A DNA stretch of 50,002 nt from Planctomycetaceae bacterium (GCA_004556055.1 SFIW01000012.1:1-50002), one strand, 5' to 3'; numbered from the stretch's first letter, positions 24,956 to 33,387 are shown. Program-made: numbers and translations. Notes: generated by a model not told the origin, from the sequence alone.

Positions 24956-26134
24956 TCAGCTCATCCATTCTCCGTCTTCAAGACGCTTCGCGACAGAACG
25001 TTCGAAGAGGTCAATGCGATCTTTGATTTCGCGGAGGGAATCGCCGCCAAACTTCTCGACGAGCGCGGACGCGATTTCAAACCCGACGACGTTCTCAACG
25101 ACGACGCTCGCCGCGGCGATTGCGCAGATATCGCTGCGTTCGAAGGACGCCTTTTCAACGGATTTTGTAGAGAGGTCGATCGATTTGAGCTGCTTTCGAA
25201 GGGTTGGAATCGGTTTTTTGGCGGCGCGGATAATGATTGTCTGTCCGTTCGTCATACCGCATTCGAGACCGCCGGCGTGGTTGGTCGGGCGGACGATACC
25301 TTGACGACGCGTTCCGCGTTCCTCTTCGTTCCAGCCAATCTCGTCGTGAGCTTGCGAACCGCGAAGTTCGGATAGTTTAAAACCGTCGCCAATTTCAACG
25401 CCCTTAAAGGCTTGAATCGACGCGATAGCGCGCGCGAGTTTACCGTCGAGTTTGTTGACCCACTGCGTGTGAGCGCCGAGGCCGAAAGGCACGTTGAAGA
25501 CGCGAACCTCGACGACCCCGCCGAGGGTGTCTCCTGCGGAACGTGCGTCGTCGATCGCCTGCTTCGCCTTCGCTTCCGCTTCGGGATTGGCGAGGGTGAA
25601 GAGTTCGGATTGATCGCGCGCGGCGCGAATTTCCGACGGGGTCTTTTCCCAAACCGACGGATCGGGCGTCAGGTCGACGCCCCCCGCGCGTTGGACGTAT
25701 CCGACGAGTTCGATTCCTACCTCGCGAAGGAGCAATCTTGCCAAAGCGCCGGCGGCAACGCGACCAGCGGTTTCGCGAGCGCTAGCGCGTTCGAGGATCG
25801 CGCGGATTCCGGAGAAGAATTTAATCGAACCGGAGAGGTCGCCGTGTCCAGGACGCGGACGCACGAGCTCGGGCATCGTTTCGAGTTTGTAGTCGCGATT
25901 CTTGACCCAGAGAAGGATAGGGGAACCCATGCTCACGCCATGAAGGATACCGGTCATGACTTCGGCGGAATCCGTCTCGATATTTTGACGTCCGCCACGC
26001 CCGTAACCGCATTGGCGTCTTCGTAATTCTGAGGCGATATAGTCAGTATCGATGACGACTCCCGCGGGGAATCCCTCGACGAGCGCGGCGATACCTTTAC
26101 CGTGGGATTCGCCGGCAGTTCTGTAAGATAACAT
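24956..26134 (-). CDS. aroC: Chorismate synthase
   Basis: The 392-residue FMN-dependent enzyme makes chorismate, the last shikimate step. Visible signatures are GESHGKG (residues 8-14, with the catalytic His), RRRQCGYGRGGR, RPRPGHGDLSGSIKF, ERASARETAGRVAAGALA and the late GLECGMTNGQ. The length is standard for the longer bacterial form. It lies 73 nt downstream of purB on the same strand and is probably cotranscribed; AAGGAAG precedes the ATG. Confidence 0.96.
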   Translation of the reverse strand: MLSYRTAGESHGKGIAALVEGFPAGVVIDTDYIASELRRRQCGYGRGGRQNIETDSAEVMTGILHGVSMGSPILLWVKNRDYKLETMPELVRPRPGHGDLSGSIKFFSGIRAILERASARETAGRVAAGALARLLLREVGIELVGYVQRAGGVDLTPDPSVWEKTPSEIRAARDQSELFTLANPEAEAKAKQAIDDARSAGDTLGGVVEVRVFNVPFGLGAHTQWVNKLDGKLARAIASIQAFKGVEIGDGFKLSELRGSQAHDEIGWNEEERGTRRQGIVRPTNHAGGLECGMTNGQTIIIRAAKKPIPTLRKQLKSIDLSTKSVEKASFERSDICAIAAASVVVENVVGFEIASALVEKFGGDSLREIKDRIDLFERSVAKRLEDGEWMS

Positions 26135-26207
26135 ATTTGATCTTCCTTATCTTAGACTAGAAAGCGCGACGTCGTTCACGCCGCGCTATCGTCGAAATGA
26201 AAGCATG

Positions 26208-27638
26208 TCAAACGCGTAAATCGGCCTCGGCGACCGCGACGTTAGGATAGCGTTTGCGAATCGGCTCGACGATTTCGTTGATGAATTCGTCGACTTGTTC
26301 GGGGGCGCGTCCAATGAATTTTTCTGGTTTCATCTCCGCGTCGATATCGACGGCGGCGAAGGCGGGGTCTTTTCGGAGTCTCTCGAGAAGGTCGTTTTCA
26401 CCGCCTTCGATCTTGACGACGTTCCCTGCGGCGACGCTGTGTTGACGAATGTGTTCATGCAACTCCTGACGATCTCCTCCCGCTTCGACGGCGGCCATGA
26501 GGATATTCTCCGTCGCCATAAAGGGGAGTTCCGCAGCCAAGTCCTTCGCTATGACTTTCGGATAGACGACGATATTCTCGACGACGTTCTGCATGATGAT
26601 GAGAATCGCGTCGATAGCGAGGAAGGCCTGAGGAATTGAGAGACGACGGTTGGCGCTGTCGTCCAGGGTTCTTTCCATCCACTGAGTCGCGATAGTCATT
26701 GCGGGGCTGGATTGGAGACTCATGACAAAACGCGCAAGAGAGCAGATGCGTTCGCAACGCATGGGATTGCGTTTATAGGCCATGGCGCTCGAACCGATTT
26801 GGTTCTTTTCAAAGGGTTCTTCCAGCTCTTTCTTATGAGCGAGGATCCGCAAATCGGTCGCGAATTTGTGAGCGCTTTGGGCGATACGGGAGAGAACGTC
26901 GAGAATCTGCGCGTCGAGTTTGCGCGGATAGGTCTGACCGGTTACGGCGAACGGCTTATCGAATCCAATTTTTTCGCAAACCTTCTTTTCTAGCTCGCGG
27001 ACTTTCGCGTGGTCGCCGTCGAAGAGCTTGAGGAAGCTCGCCTGGGTGCCGGTCGTGCCTTTGTTGCCGAGGGTCTTGAAGCGTTCGAGACGATATTCGA
27101 GGTCTTCGAGGTCGGTTACAAGATCGTAAGTCCAGAGAGTGGCGCGTTTACCGACGGTTGTAGGCTGCGCGGGCTGAAGATGTGTCAGTCCGAGACAGGG
27201 AAGAGCGCGATATTCTTTTGCGAATTTGGCGAGCCGGTCGATAACGACGACGAGGCGATCGCGAATCATGCGAAGAGCTTCGCGATAGAGAATACAGTCG
27301 CCGTTGTCGGTGACGAAGCAACTAGTGGCTCCCAGGTGGATGATTGCGCGAGCGTTAGGGCAGACGTCGCCGTAAGTATGGACATGGGCCATGACGTCGT
27401 GTCGGAGTTTTTTTTCGTATGCGGCGGCGGCTTCGAAGTCGATATCGTCGAGATGAGCTTTGAGTTCGTCGATCTGCGCTTGGCTTACTGGCAGTCCGAG
27501 CTCATGCTCGGCTTCGGCGAGCGCGACCCATAGTCTTCGCCACGTCGAGAATTTCTTTTGAGGGCTGAAATGCGCGCACATTTCGCGTGAAGAGTATCGT
27601 TCGATTAACGGATTATCGTAAAGCGATTTATCTTGCAT
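26208..27638 (-). CDS. purB: Adenylosuccinate lyase
   Basis: The 476-residue enzyme acts twice in purine synthesis, cleaving SAICAR and adenylosuccinate. The fumarase/ASL signature SSAMAYKRNPMRCE is at about 283-296. The catalytic His regions are MAHVHTYGD and LGLTHLQPAQPTTVGKR, and IHLGATSCFVTDN is the usual first motif. Length and the S-S-A-M-A-Y-K-R-N-P form match the eukaryote-like ADSL branch rather than the short 430-residue bacterial branch. A promoter lies at 27708-27735. aroC follows. Confidence 0.95.
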   Translation of the reverse strand: MQDKSLYDNPLIERYSSREMCAHFSPQKKFSTWRRLWVALAEAEHELGLPVSQAQIDELKAHLDDIDFEAAAAYEKKLRHDVMAHVHTYGDVCPNARAIIHLGATSCFVTDNGDCILYREALRMIRDRLVVVIDRLAKFAKEYRALPCLGLTHLQPAQPTTVGKRATLWTYDLVTDLEDLEYRLERFKTLGNKGTTGTQASFLKLFDGDHAKVRELEKKVCEKIGFDKPFAVTGQTYPRKLDAQILDVLSRIAQSAHKFATDLRILAHKKELEEPFEKNQIGSSAMAYKRNPMRCERICSLARFVMSLQSSPAMTIATQWMERTLDDSANRRLSIPQAFLAIDAILIIMQNVVENIVVYPKVIAKDLAAELPFMATENILMAAVEAGGDRQELHEHIRQHSVAAGNVVKIEGGENDLLERLRKDPAFAAVDIDAEMKPEKFIGRAPEQVDEFINEIVEPIRKRYPNVAVAEADLRV

Positions 27639-27707
27639 GAGTAAGCCTTGTTATTGGTGCATGATAACGACAAAACCGGGCTTTAAGCGCCGCCCGCAGG
27701 CGTTTTT

Positions 27708-27735
27708 ATTATCACTGAAAGGTATAATAGGTCAA
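27708..27735 (-). promoter_or_regulatory. Sigma70-like promoter of purB
   Basis: On the minus strand TTGACC (27735-27730) is followed after 16 nt by GATAAT (27713-27708). The leader to ATG 27638 would be about 60 nt. Confidence 0.5.
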
Positions 27736-27767
27736 GGGCGCGGCGAGTATGGGAGAGCGCAAGAAAT

Positions 27768-27797
27768 GAAAAAACCGCAAGGACGAATCCTTGCGGT
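27768..27797 (-). terminator. Terminator of the tRNA-Pro transcript
   Basis: On the minus strand the stem ACCGCAAGGA/TCCTTGCGGT (27797-27788 with 27783-27774, 10 bp, 4-nt loop) is followed by six T. It lies 5 nt after the first tRNA copy. Confidence 0.85.
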
Positions 27798-27801
27798 GAA
27801 A

Positions 27802-27876
27802 TCGGGGCGACACGATTCGAACGTGCGACCTCTACGTCCCGAACGTAGCGCTCTAGCCAGGCTGAGCTACGCCCCG
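27802..27876 (-). tRNA. tRNA-Pro (CGG), copy 2 in transcription order
   Basis: The 75-nt cloverleaf is complete. The acceptor stem is CGGGGCG/CGCCCCG with discriminator A, the D arm is GCTC/GAGC, and the anticodon stem is CTACG/CGTAG with loop TTCGGGA (anticodon CGG, reading CCG). The T arm is GCACG/CGTGT with TTCGAAT. CCA is not encoded. Confidence 0.95.
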
Positions 27877-27901
27877 ATCTAGGATATAAGTGAAGAATCA
27901 A

Positions 27902-27976
27902 TCGGGGCGACACGATTCGAACGTGCGACCTCTACGTCCCGAACGTAGCGCTCTAGCCAGGCTGAGCTACGCCCCG
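27902..27976 (-). tRNA. tRNA-Pro (CGG), copy 1 in transcription order
   Basis: The sequence is identical to the copy exactly 100 nt away. Both are read from the promoter at 28045-28072 and end at the terminator at 27768-27797. CCA is not encoded. Confidence 0.95.
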
Positions 27977-28044
27977 ATTTATACTTCATGCGATCATCCT
28001 AAAGACGTCGCGCCAACGTTTCACATAAACAAAACGTAGAACTT

Positions 28045-28072
28045 ATTCTATTAAATTTGTTCTTTCCGTCAA
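28045..28072 (-). promoter_or_regulatory. Promoter of the tRNA-Pro pair
   Basis: On the minus strand TTGACG (28072-28067), a 16-nt A/T-rich spacer and TAGAAT (28050-28045) lie about 65 nt before the first tRNA. Confidence 0.65.
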
Positions 28073-28342
28073 GTCCTTTTTATTTCTTTTTCCTTCGGGA
28101 AAGCTTCACATAGTATGTCTCAAAATTCTTCAAAATTATCTTCAACGATTGCGGAACATTTTAGAGAAAGACGGTGTTTATTTTGTCAGGAACGTTCCCA
28201 GATGGTATATGATATTTTATATATTAAGAGATAGTGGATTTAATATTGGGATTAACTCTGAGTTTTATGTAATAAAATTCAGTAAGGTTTACTTATTGCC
28301 TATAAAATACATCGTAGAATATTTTAAGGACGTTGTTATTTC
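28073..28342. other. A/T-rich segment of unknown origin before the truncated DUF1559 copy
   Basis: This stretch is markedly richer in A and T than the surrounding genes, notably 28195-28330. A 98-codon frame (TTG 28149 to 28445) crosses it but continues into the DUF1559-derived DNA in the wrong frame, so I do not call it a gene. It may be the remains of an insertion or deletion junction. Confidence 0.4.
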
Positions 28343-28888
28343 TATGGCGGTCGCATGGGGCTTGAAGGAATCACGGACGGAACGTCGAACACGCTCCTCT
28401 TTGCGGAGATCCTCGCGTCTAAACCTTCTGGCGACAACATGGTGAAGTCGACGATCGCGGGAGCGGCGATTCATGGTCAGCCCGTTTCTGCCTGCTTGGC
28501 GATGCGCGGAACCGACGGGATGATGAACGGCAACGACAACTGGAATAGTAAAGGTCGCCGCTGGTGCGATAGCCGCGCGGGCTACTCGAACTTCCGCGCG
28601 TGCGTACCGCCTAATAGCCCGAGTTGCTTCGGTTCGAACAACGGTCGTAACGAAAATGCCACGGCTATGTGCGTCTCCGCGTCGAGTAATCACAGCGGCG
28701 GCGTGAACACGTGCATGGCGGACGGTTTGGTTCGTTTTATCTCGGAAACGATTGACTGCGGCGACGTAAACCATGTTCTCGGCTATCCGAACTGGACGGG
28801 CGAAGGTCATCAGTGGACCGGTTCCTCCACGCAAGGCGTTTGGGGATGCATGGCGACCCCTCAAGGCGGCGAGACCACGACACTCTGA
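28343..28888 (+). pseudogene. 5'-truncated DUF1559 copy (C-terminal half only)
   Basis: These 546 bases align without gaps to 30099-30644 of the full-length gene. By eye the two translations (from ATG 28355) differ at about 20 of 177 residues, roughly 89% identity. Homology begins at the Y-G-G-R-M-G-L-E segment and stops near the stop codon. In frame upstream is a TAA at 28325-28327, and no prepilin N-terminus is present, so the product could not be processed or assembled as a pilin-like protein. The C-terminal H-x9-DG type motif (NHSGGVNTCMADG) is retained. Several differences involve cysteines. It has its own terminator. A short cytosolic product from ATG 28355 cannot be excluded, although I see no ribosome site for it. 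Confidence 0.75.
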
Positions 28889-28937
28889 TTGGTTAAACTA
28901 ATTTCCCAAAAGAGGCGTCTTCCCAAATAAAGCTTTC

Positions 28938-28978
28938 GCCTGCGCGAACTGATTTTTATAGTGCGCGCAGGCTTTTTT
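28938..28978 (+). terminator. Intrinsic terminator after the truncated DUF1559 copy
   Basis: A perfect 9-bp stem GCCTGCGCG/CGCGCAGGC (28938-28946 with 28964-28972) is followed by six T. Confidence 0.75.
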
Positions 28979-29471
28979 AGACTGCGGAAATCTAACGTGA
29001 AGAATATTGGTTGTTTTCTATATCTTATTTTCTTTTTGACTTGCGGTCGGTTTTAACGATGAAACGCCCGACTGTGCATAACAAGCGGAGCCTATCGGAA
29101 CGCGCTCCGATAGGGGGTGATTGGAATAGTGTCGACTTTAGGAGCGACGGCTGAACTCTCTTCACTGAGTCGAATTCTTTTGATGCTCCTGTTGGCGTGC
29201 CTTTTTACCCACTAGAATCTTGAAAAGGTACGTCTTTCCTCGTTTGGAAATACTATCATTTGATATTTTTAGAAAGTATGCCTATATTCATTGCAAAGAA
29301 CTCTATGGAGAACACAATCACAAAAAATAGGTAATCATGTGTTTTAATGCTCTCGTCATCTTGAAAATCTGTTGCGCTAAGATAATAATGTATCGTAAAG
29401 GTTATCCCTATTGCTTTTTACCCGGATTTTATTATTTTTCGGGTTCATCTTAGTTTTGACGGGAGTTTATT
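28979..29471. other. Upstream region of the full-length DUF1559 gene
   Basis: About 490 bases. A perfect 9-bp hairpin lies at 29091-29114 (CCTATCGGA/TCCGATAGG) without a T tract. TTGAAA at 29361-29366, 16 nt before TAATAA, is a weak promoter candidate. It shows no similarity to the flank of the truncated copy. GGGAG at 29461 is the ribosome site of the next gene. Confidence 0.4.
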
Positions 29472-30644
29472 ATGAGACATTTGCATTTTAAGGGGTTTAC
29501 ACTGGTAGAGCTCCTGGTTGTCATCGCGATTATTGGTATTCTTATAGGATTGCTTTTACCCGCAGTTCAAGCAGCGCGCGAGGCTGCGCGTCGTATGCAA
29601 TGTACGAACAACTTAAAACAGTTCGGACTTGCTGTTCACAACTTTGTTGATCAAAATAACCGCATCCCGAACCAAGGGGAAGATATGTTCTGGTCGGGGG
29701 CGTACAAGCGCAATGGAACGGACACGCGCATCGACGTTGTCGACGTGTACTCCGCGCATATGCTTCTTCTGCCTTTCATTGAACAAAACGCTCTCTTCCA
29801 GCAGATCACCGGATATTGCCAGAAAGCGGCGAACACGAATCCTTATGTCTGGGATCAGGGCGCAGGTACGTCGAATATTCCTCTTCCGTGGAATAGCAAC
29901 GACATGTACGACGGTCAACGCAATCCAACCGAAACGATGATTCCTTCTTTCCTTTGTCCTTCGGACGGGAATAGCGTGACGTCGAAGTCGGACGGTTACC
30001 AGGGGTGCACGAACTACGGTTGCAACCGCGGCGATTTCATGATCGGTTGCGACTGGGGTGAAAACCGCAATCGTCGCGGCGTCTTCTTTAATTACCTCTA
30101 CGGTGGTCGCATGGGGCTCGAAGCGATTACGGACGGAACGTCGAACACGCTCCTTTTTGCGGAGATCCTCACGTCTAAACCTACCAGCGACAACATGGTG
30201 AAGTCGACGATTGCGGGAGCCGCGATTCACGGTCAGCCCGTTTCTGCGTGCTTGGCGATGCGCGGCTCCGACGGGATGATGAACGGCAATGACAACTGGA
30301 ATAGCAAAGGTCGTCGCTGGGCTGACTGCCGCGCGGGCTATACGAACTTCCACGCCGCCGTTCCGCCTAACAGCCCGAGCTGCTATGGTTCGAACAACGG
30401 TCGCAACGAAAATCACACGGCAATGTGCATCTCTGCGTCGAGTAATCATAGCGGCGGCGTGAACGCGTGCATGGCGGACGGTTCGGTTCGTTTCATTTCT
30501 GAAACGATCGACTGCGGCGACGTCAACCACGTTCTCGGCTATCCGAAATGGACGGGCGAAGGTCACCAGTGGACTGGCGCCTCCACGCAAGGCGTTTGGG
30601 GCTCGATGGCTACTCCACAAGGCGGCGAAACAGTGTCGCTGTAA
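29472..30644 (+). CDS. DUF1559-domain protein with prepilin-type N-terminus
   Basis: The 390-residue protein has a type IV/pseudopilin leader: KG8|FTLVELLVVIAIIGILIGLLLPAVQ, cleaved after G8, with the conserved Glu at position 5 of the mature chain. The next segment AAREAARRMQCTNNLKQFGLA is the typical DUF1559 (formerly SBP_bac_10) start. Near the C-terminus is the family's H-x9-DG motif (NHSGGVNACMADGSVRF). Such proteins are strongly expanded in planctomycetes. They are thought to be exported by a type II secretion or type IV pilus-like machine, but their role is unknown. It is followed 98 nt later by a lipoprotein gene. A secretin lies 8 kb away. Confidence 0.93.
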   Translation: MRHLHFKGFTLVELLVVIAIIGILIGLLLPAVQAAREAARRMQCTNNLKQFGLAVHNFVDQNNRIPNQGEDMFWSGAYKRNGTDTRIDVVDVYSAHMLLLPFIEQNALFQQITGYCQKAANTNPYVWDQGAGTSNIPLPWNSNDMYDGQRNPTETMIPSFLCPSDGNSVTSKSDGYQGCTNYGCNRGDFMIGCDWGENRNRRGVFFNYLYGGRMGLEAITDGTSNTLLFAEILTSKPTSDNMVKSTIAGAAIHGQPVSACLAMRGSDGMMNGNDNWNSKGRRWADCRAGYTNFHAAVPPNSPSCYGSNNGRNENHTAMCISASSNHSGGVNACMADGSVRFISETIDCGDVNHVLGYPKWTGEGHQWTGASTQGVWGSMATPQGGETVSL

Positions 30645-30742
30645 TTTTTATCGATTTCAGTTCACTTTTAATCGCGTCTGCGTAGCGAATCGTTTTGAAA
30701 CCCGCGTCGCAGGCGCATTTTTTTACAATGAGGTTGGTTACA

Positions 30743-31186
30743 ATGAAGAATCTTTTTTATTCACTCCTAGCGCTCTGCCTTTTAGGAACTTTTGTCGGAT
30801 GCGGCGATAAAGCGATCAAAACGGAAGGGGTTACGGGGACTATCTCGATCGACGGCGAACCGACGGCGGACGTCAACGTCTACTTCATTCCAGCGGACTC
30901 TACCGGTTCGAGCGGATATGCGAAAACTGATGAAAACGGCGTTTATCAGCTTCAAACCCTTGCCGGAGCGGGGAATGCAGGAACGACGCCCGGCAAGTAT
31001 TTCGTGAAGTTTGATTATCGTATTGCCGTTCAAAATGGCACGATGGTTGAAAATGGCGAAGAGAAACCGACGTACGACAGCGTGCGCGCGATTGCAGACA
31101 AGTGGTGCGATGAAAAAACCTCCGGCGTCGAAGTTGAAGTCGTTCCCGGAGCTAACACCTTCGATTTTGATTTAACGTCGAAATAA
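30743..31186 (+). CDS. Carboxypeptidase-regulatory-like small lipoprotein
   Basis: The 147-residue protein has a lipoprotein signal (MKNLFYSLLALCLLGTFVGC, Cys20). A transthyretin-like beta-sandwich follows, beginning GVTGTISIDGEPTADVNVYF, then SGYAKTDENGVYQL and PGKYFVKFDY. This is the common planctomycete lipoprotein that follows DUF1559 genes. It is probably a periplasmic or surface partner; the ligand is unknown. ATG 30743 begins the signal, with GAGG 10 nt upstream. The longer frame from 30695 would add 16 residues before the signal and is less likely. The close spacing after the DUF1559 gene, with no terminator between, suggests an operon. Confidence 0.85.
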   Translation: MKNLFYSLLALCLLGTFVGCGDKAIKTEGVTGTISIDGEPTADVNVYFIPADSTGSSGYAKTDENGVYQLQTLAGAGNAGTTPGKYFVKFDYRIAVQNGTMVENGEEKPTYDSVRAIADKWCDEKTSGVEVEVVPGANTFDFDLTSK

Positions 31187-31211
31187 TTACCTTCTGACTT
31201 CAAATAAAAAG

Positions 31212-31246
31212 CCCCGGACGCGCCGCGCAGCGTTCCGGGGTTTTTT
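31212..31246. terminator. Terminator between the small lipoprotein and thioredoxin-fold genes
   Basis: A GC-rich stem CCCCGGACGC/GCGTTCCGGGG with one bulged base is flanked by an A run and six T, and serves convergent genes. Confidence 0.8.
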
Positions 31247-31266
31247 AATTGGGAAAGAGCCCGACG

Positions 31267-33168
31267 TCATTTCATTTCTTTGAGAACTCCGACGAGTTCT
31301 TCGACGTTCGCGATGTTGGAACGAACGACCTTGCCGTCCTTGTCGACGAGGATAATCCATGGAGCGGTCTGGACGCCGAAGGCAACGGCGGCTTCGCCGT
31401 CAAGTCCGGCTGGATCGCAGACGTTCTTCCACGGGAGACCTTTGGTAATCTGAGCGAAGTAGGCGTCGGCGTTCGCCGGATCTGGAGTCGTGTCGACGTT
31501 GACGCCGATCACGTTGACCTGAGAAGCAAGCGCGTTGAGACCCGCGACTCCTTCGCTATCCCAGCTTCCCCAGAAGAAAACGACGGTCGGTTTATCGCCG
31601 GGCTTGAACTCGCAGGGGGTTCCGTCGGAGTACTGTAGTTTCGGCATATTGAACGCGCCGCCTTCGGATTTGAGGCGAGCTAACGCGCCCGCAGCTTTAC
31701 GTCCAACGAGCGTTCCAGACGCGTTCTGGGCGGCATGTTGGTAATACTTCATGGCCTCCTCGTTCTCCAGCAGGTATTCCTGGTCGAGGGCGAGACTCAT
31801 GGCGGCTTCCGCAGCGGCGGCAGTCGTGGGATATTCTTCGACGAACGCCGCGAGATCCTCCGTATATTTTTCCTGAGCTTTCGTGAGTTCGCTAGGTTTA
31901 GGTTGCGGATTGCTCTGCGCGACGGCGTAGAACGCGGCGGTGATCTGACGCTGACGCAACCGCGCCTTTACTTCGTCGCCCGCGTCCGCGAGTTTTTCTC
32001 CCAAAGCGTCGAGCTTAGCGGCTCCGTCAGGATAGAGGCCCGATTGCACGCCGGAGAAGATCACGTCGATCGCTTGAGAGAGAAGATTATCCCTTTCCTG
32101 AGGAGTCGACGCGGCAAGCTGAAGAAGGAGATCGACGGTAGAATCGCAAAGCGCGGGATATTCCGCAGGAGATGCGGATTCGAGTTTGTTGTAGGCTTCG
32201 GTTAATACGGATCCCATTTCGCCAACGTCGCCAGAAACGGCGGACGCGGCGGCGCTTCCTTCCGTTGGGAGTAAAATCGAATTCGCCGCGACGGAACCGG
32301 TTGCCTGTCCGAAGGGTTCGCCCGCGGGGAGTCCGACGACTTTCCACGCGTTGCCAACCTTAATCATATCGCCGACGTAAAGTTCTTGACTCTTCGACGC
32401 GTCGTTTCCGTCCATGACGATGATCGCGACGTTATAGTACGCTTCGAGATCCTGAGAGAAGTTTTCCCCTGCGGGAATGGCGGCGGGTAGTCCGGCGTTG
32501 AGCGCTCCCCATTTCGCGTCTTCAGGAATCGCAAGAGTCTGAGCGAGCTGAGCGAAAGCGTTCTCTGTGACGCTTTTGACCTGATTCTGCAACTCCTTAG
32601 CGACGGGACCTTGTCCAACGCCTAAAGTCGTTAAATCTTGAGCGGAAAGGGCGACGCGTTGATAACGCGCAAAATCGTTTGTCTTGAGCGCGGAAACGAC
32701 TTCCTGCGCGGTTTCCTGCGGAGAAATAACGCTCCATGACGCGATTGTCTTCTTGTCCTCGCCGAGAATACCGCGACGCATACCGCCGTTGTTAAGCCAG
32801 CGCGACTCCTTTCCCAAAACGTCGCGATAAACTTCGACGCCGTGTTTGAAGAATCGAATTTGATCGACCTGGGCCTTTTGTCCAGGTTTAGGAGTCGGAG
32901 CGGCCCAGACGCGCAAAATTGTCGTTCCGTCGGGCGCATATAGAGCGACTCCCGTATAGCCCTGCTCCTTGTATTGCTTAATGACGCATTTCTCTTCCTC
33001 GCCGGCGGCGGGGTAGTCGACGTCGACGTCGGGCTGCACGGGGGCTCGCCCTAGAATTTGTTCAGGTTTTTGCGCGAAAGCCGACCCGCCGACAGCGATC
33101 GCTCCGATGATCGCGACGCAACTCGCGATTTTTGAGACGCGCGAGTAAAGGGTTCCTGTCAAAAGCAT
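31267..33168 (-). CDS. Secreted protein with a cysteine-less TlpA/thioredoxin-like domain
   Basis: The 633-residue protein has a signal peptide ending at GGSAFAQ. A long Ala-rich, mostly helical region occupies about residues 60-500. The C-terminal domain (about 505-633) has the TlpA/AhpC-TSA fold: GTPCEFKPGDKPTVVFFWGSWDSEG, VNVIGVNVDTTPD, and TAPWIILVDKDGKVV with the cis-Pro region. The active-site position reads W-G-S-W-D-S-E-G where thioredoxins have W-x-x-W-C-x-x-C, so both redox cysteines are missing. It cannot be a normal disulfide reductase; a binding or chaperone role is likely (inference). AAGGAG lies 7 nt before ATG 33168. It is followed by a terminator shared with the small lipoprotein. 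Confidence 0.75.
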   Translation of the reverse strand: MLLTGTLYSRVSKIASCVAIIGAIAVGGSAFAQKPEQILGRAPVQPDVDVDYPAAGEEEKCVIKQYKEQGYTGVALYAPDGTTILRVWAAPTPKPGQKAQVDQIRFFKHGVEVYRDVLGKESRWLNNGGMRRGILGEDKKTIASWSVISPQETAQEVVSALKTNDFARYQRVALSAQDLTTLGVGQGPVAKELQNQVKSVTENAFAQLAQTLAIPEDAKWGALNAGLPAAIPAGENFSQDLEAYYNVAIIVMDGNDASKSQELYVGDMIKVGNAWKVVGLPAGEPFGQATGSVAANSILLPTEGSAAASAVSGDVGEMGSVLTEAYNKLESASPAEYPALCDSTVDLLLQLAASTPQERDNLLSQAIDVIFSGVQSGLYPDGAAKLDALGEKLADAGDEVKARLRQRQITAAFYAVAQSNPQPKPSELTKAQEKYTEDLAAFVEEYPTTAAAAEAAMSLALDQEYLLENEEAMKYYQHAAQNASGTLVGRKAAGALARLKSEGGAFNMPKLQYSDGTPCEFKPGDKPTVVFFWGSWDSEGVAGLNALASQVNVIGVNVDTTPDPANADAYFAQITKGLPWKNVCDPAGLDGEAAVAFGVQTAPWIILVDKDGKVVRSNIANVEELVGVLKEMK

Positions 33169-33247
33169 TAGCTAACTCCTTTTAGTAATGGTAGCCGTCT
33201 ATTCGAAAGACTTACGTAATTTGCACGGTAAATCGCGCGGAATATAA

Positions 33248-33276
33248 AAAGCCCGAGGCGGCGAACCTCGGGCTCC
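33248..33276 (-). terminator. Terminator of the Cys-rich secreted protein gene
   Basis: A perfect 9-bp stem AGCCCGAGG/CCTCGGGCT (33250-33258 with 33266-33274) is followed on the minus strand by TTTTATA. Confidence 0.75.
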
Positions 33277-33387
33277 TTTGCTAGTTTCTCCGCGTTACGG
33301 GGGAGGGTAATCAAAAAACAGACGCGTGACAAGAGCGACGCGACGCGTTTAAGGTTGCGTCTTTAAAATCTTTAGAACTCGTTATCT

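Larger units (their letters stand above)
27801..27977. repeat. Direct repeat containing the tandem tRNA-Pro genes
   Basis: Bases 27801-27877 and 27901-27977 are identical over 77 nt with a 23-nt unrelated spacer. The identity ends at the gene borders. Confidence 0.9.

Noticed and set aside
27801..27977. Direct repeats resembling a short CRISPR array
   Set aside because: There are only two units, and each is a complete tRNA-Pro.
28149..28445. 98-codon frame crossing the A/T-rich segment
   Set aside because: It starts with a rare TTG and its last third is DUF1559-derived DNA read in the wrong frame. No protein family or ribosome site is visible.
29091..29114. 9-bp hairpin upstream of the DUF1559 gene as a terminator or riboswitch
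   Set aside because: No T tract follows and no larger conserved fold is visible, so only a hairpin is noted.
29613..30620. 335-codon antisense frame opposite the DUF1559 gene
   Set aside because: Repetitive Arg/Val-rich translation with no domain; the sense strand has a clear prepilin leader and family motifs.
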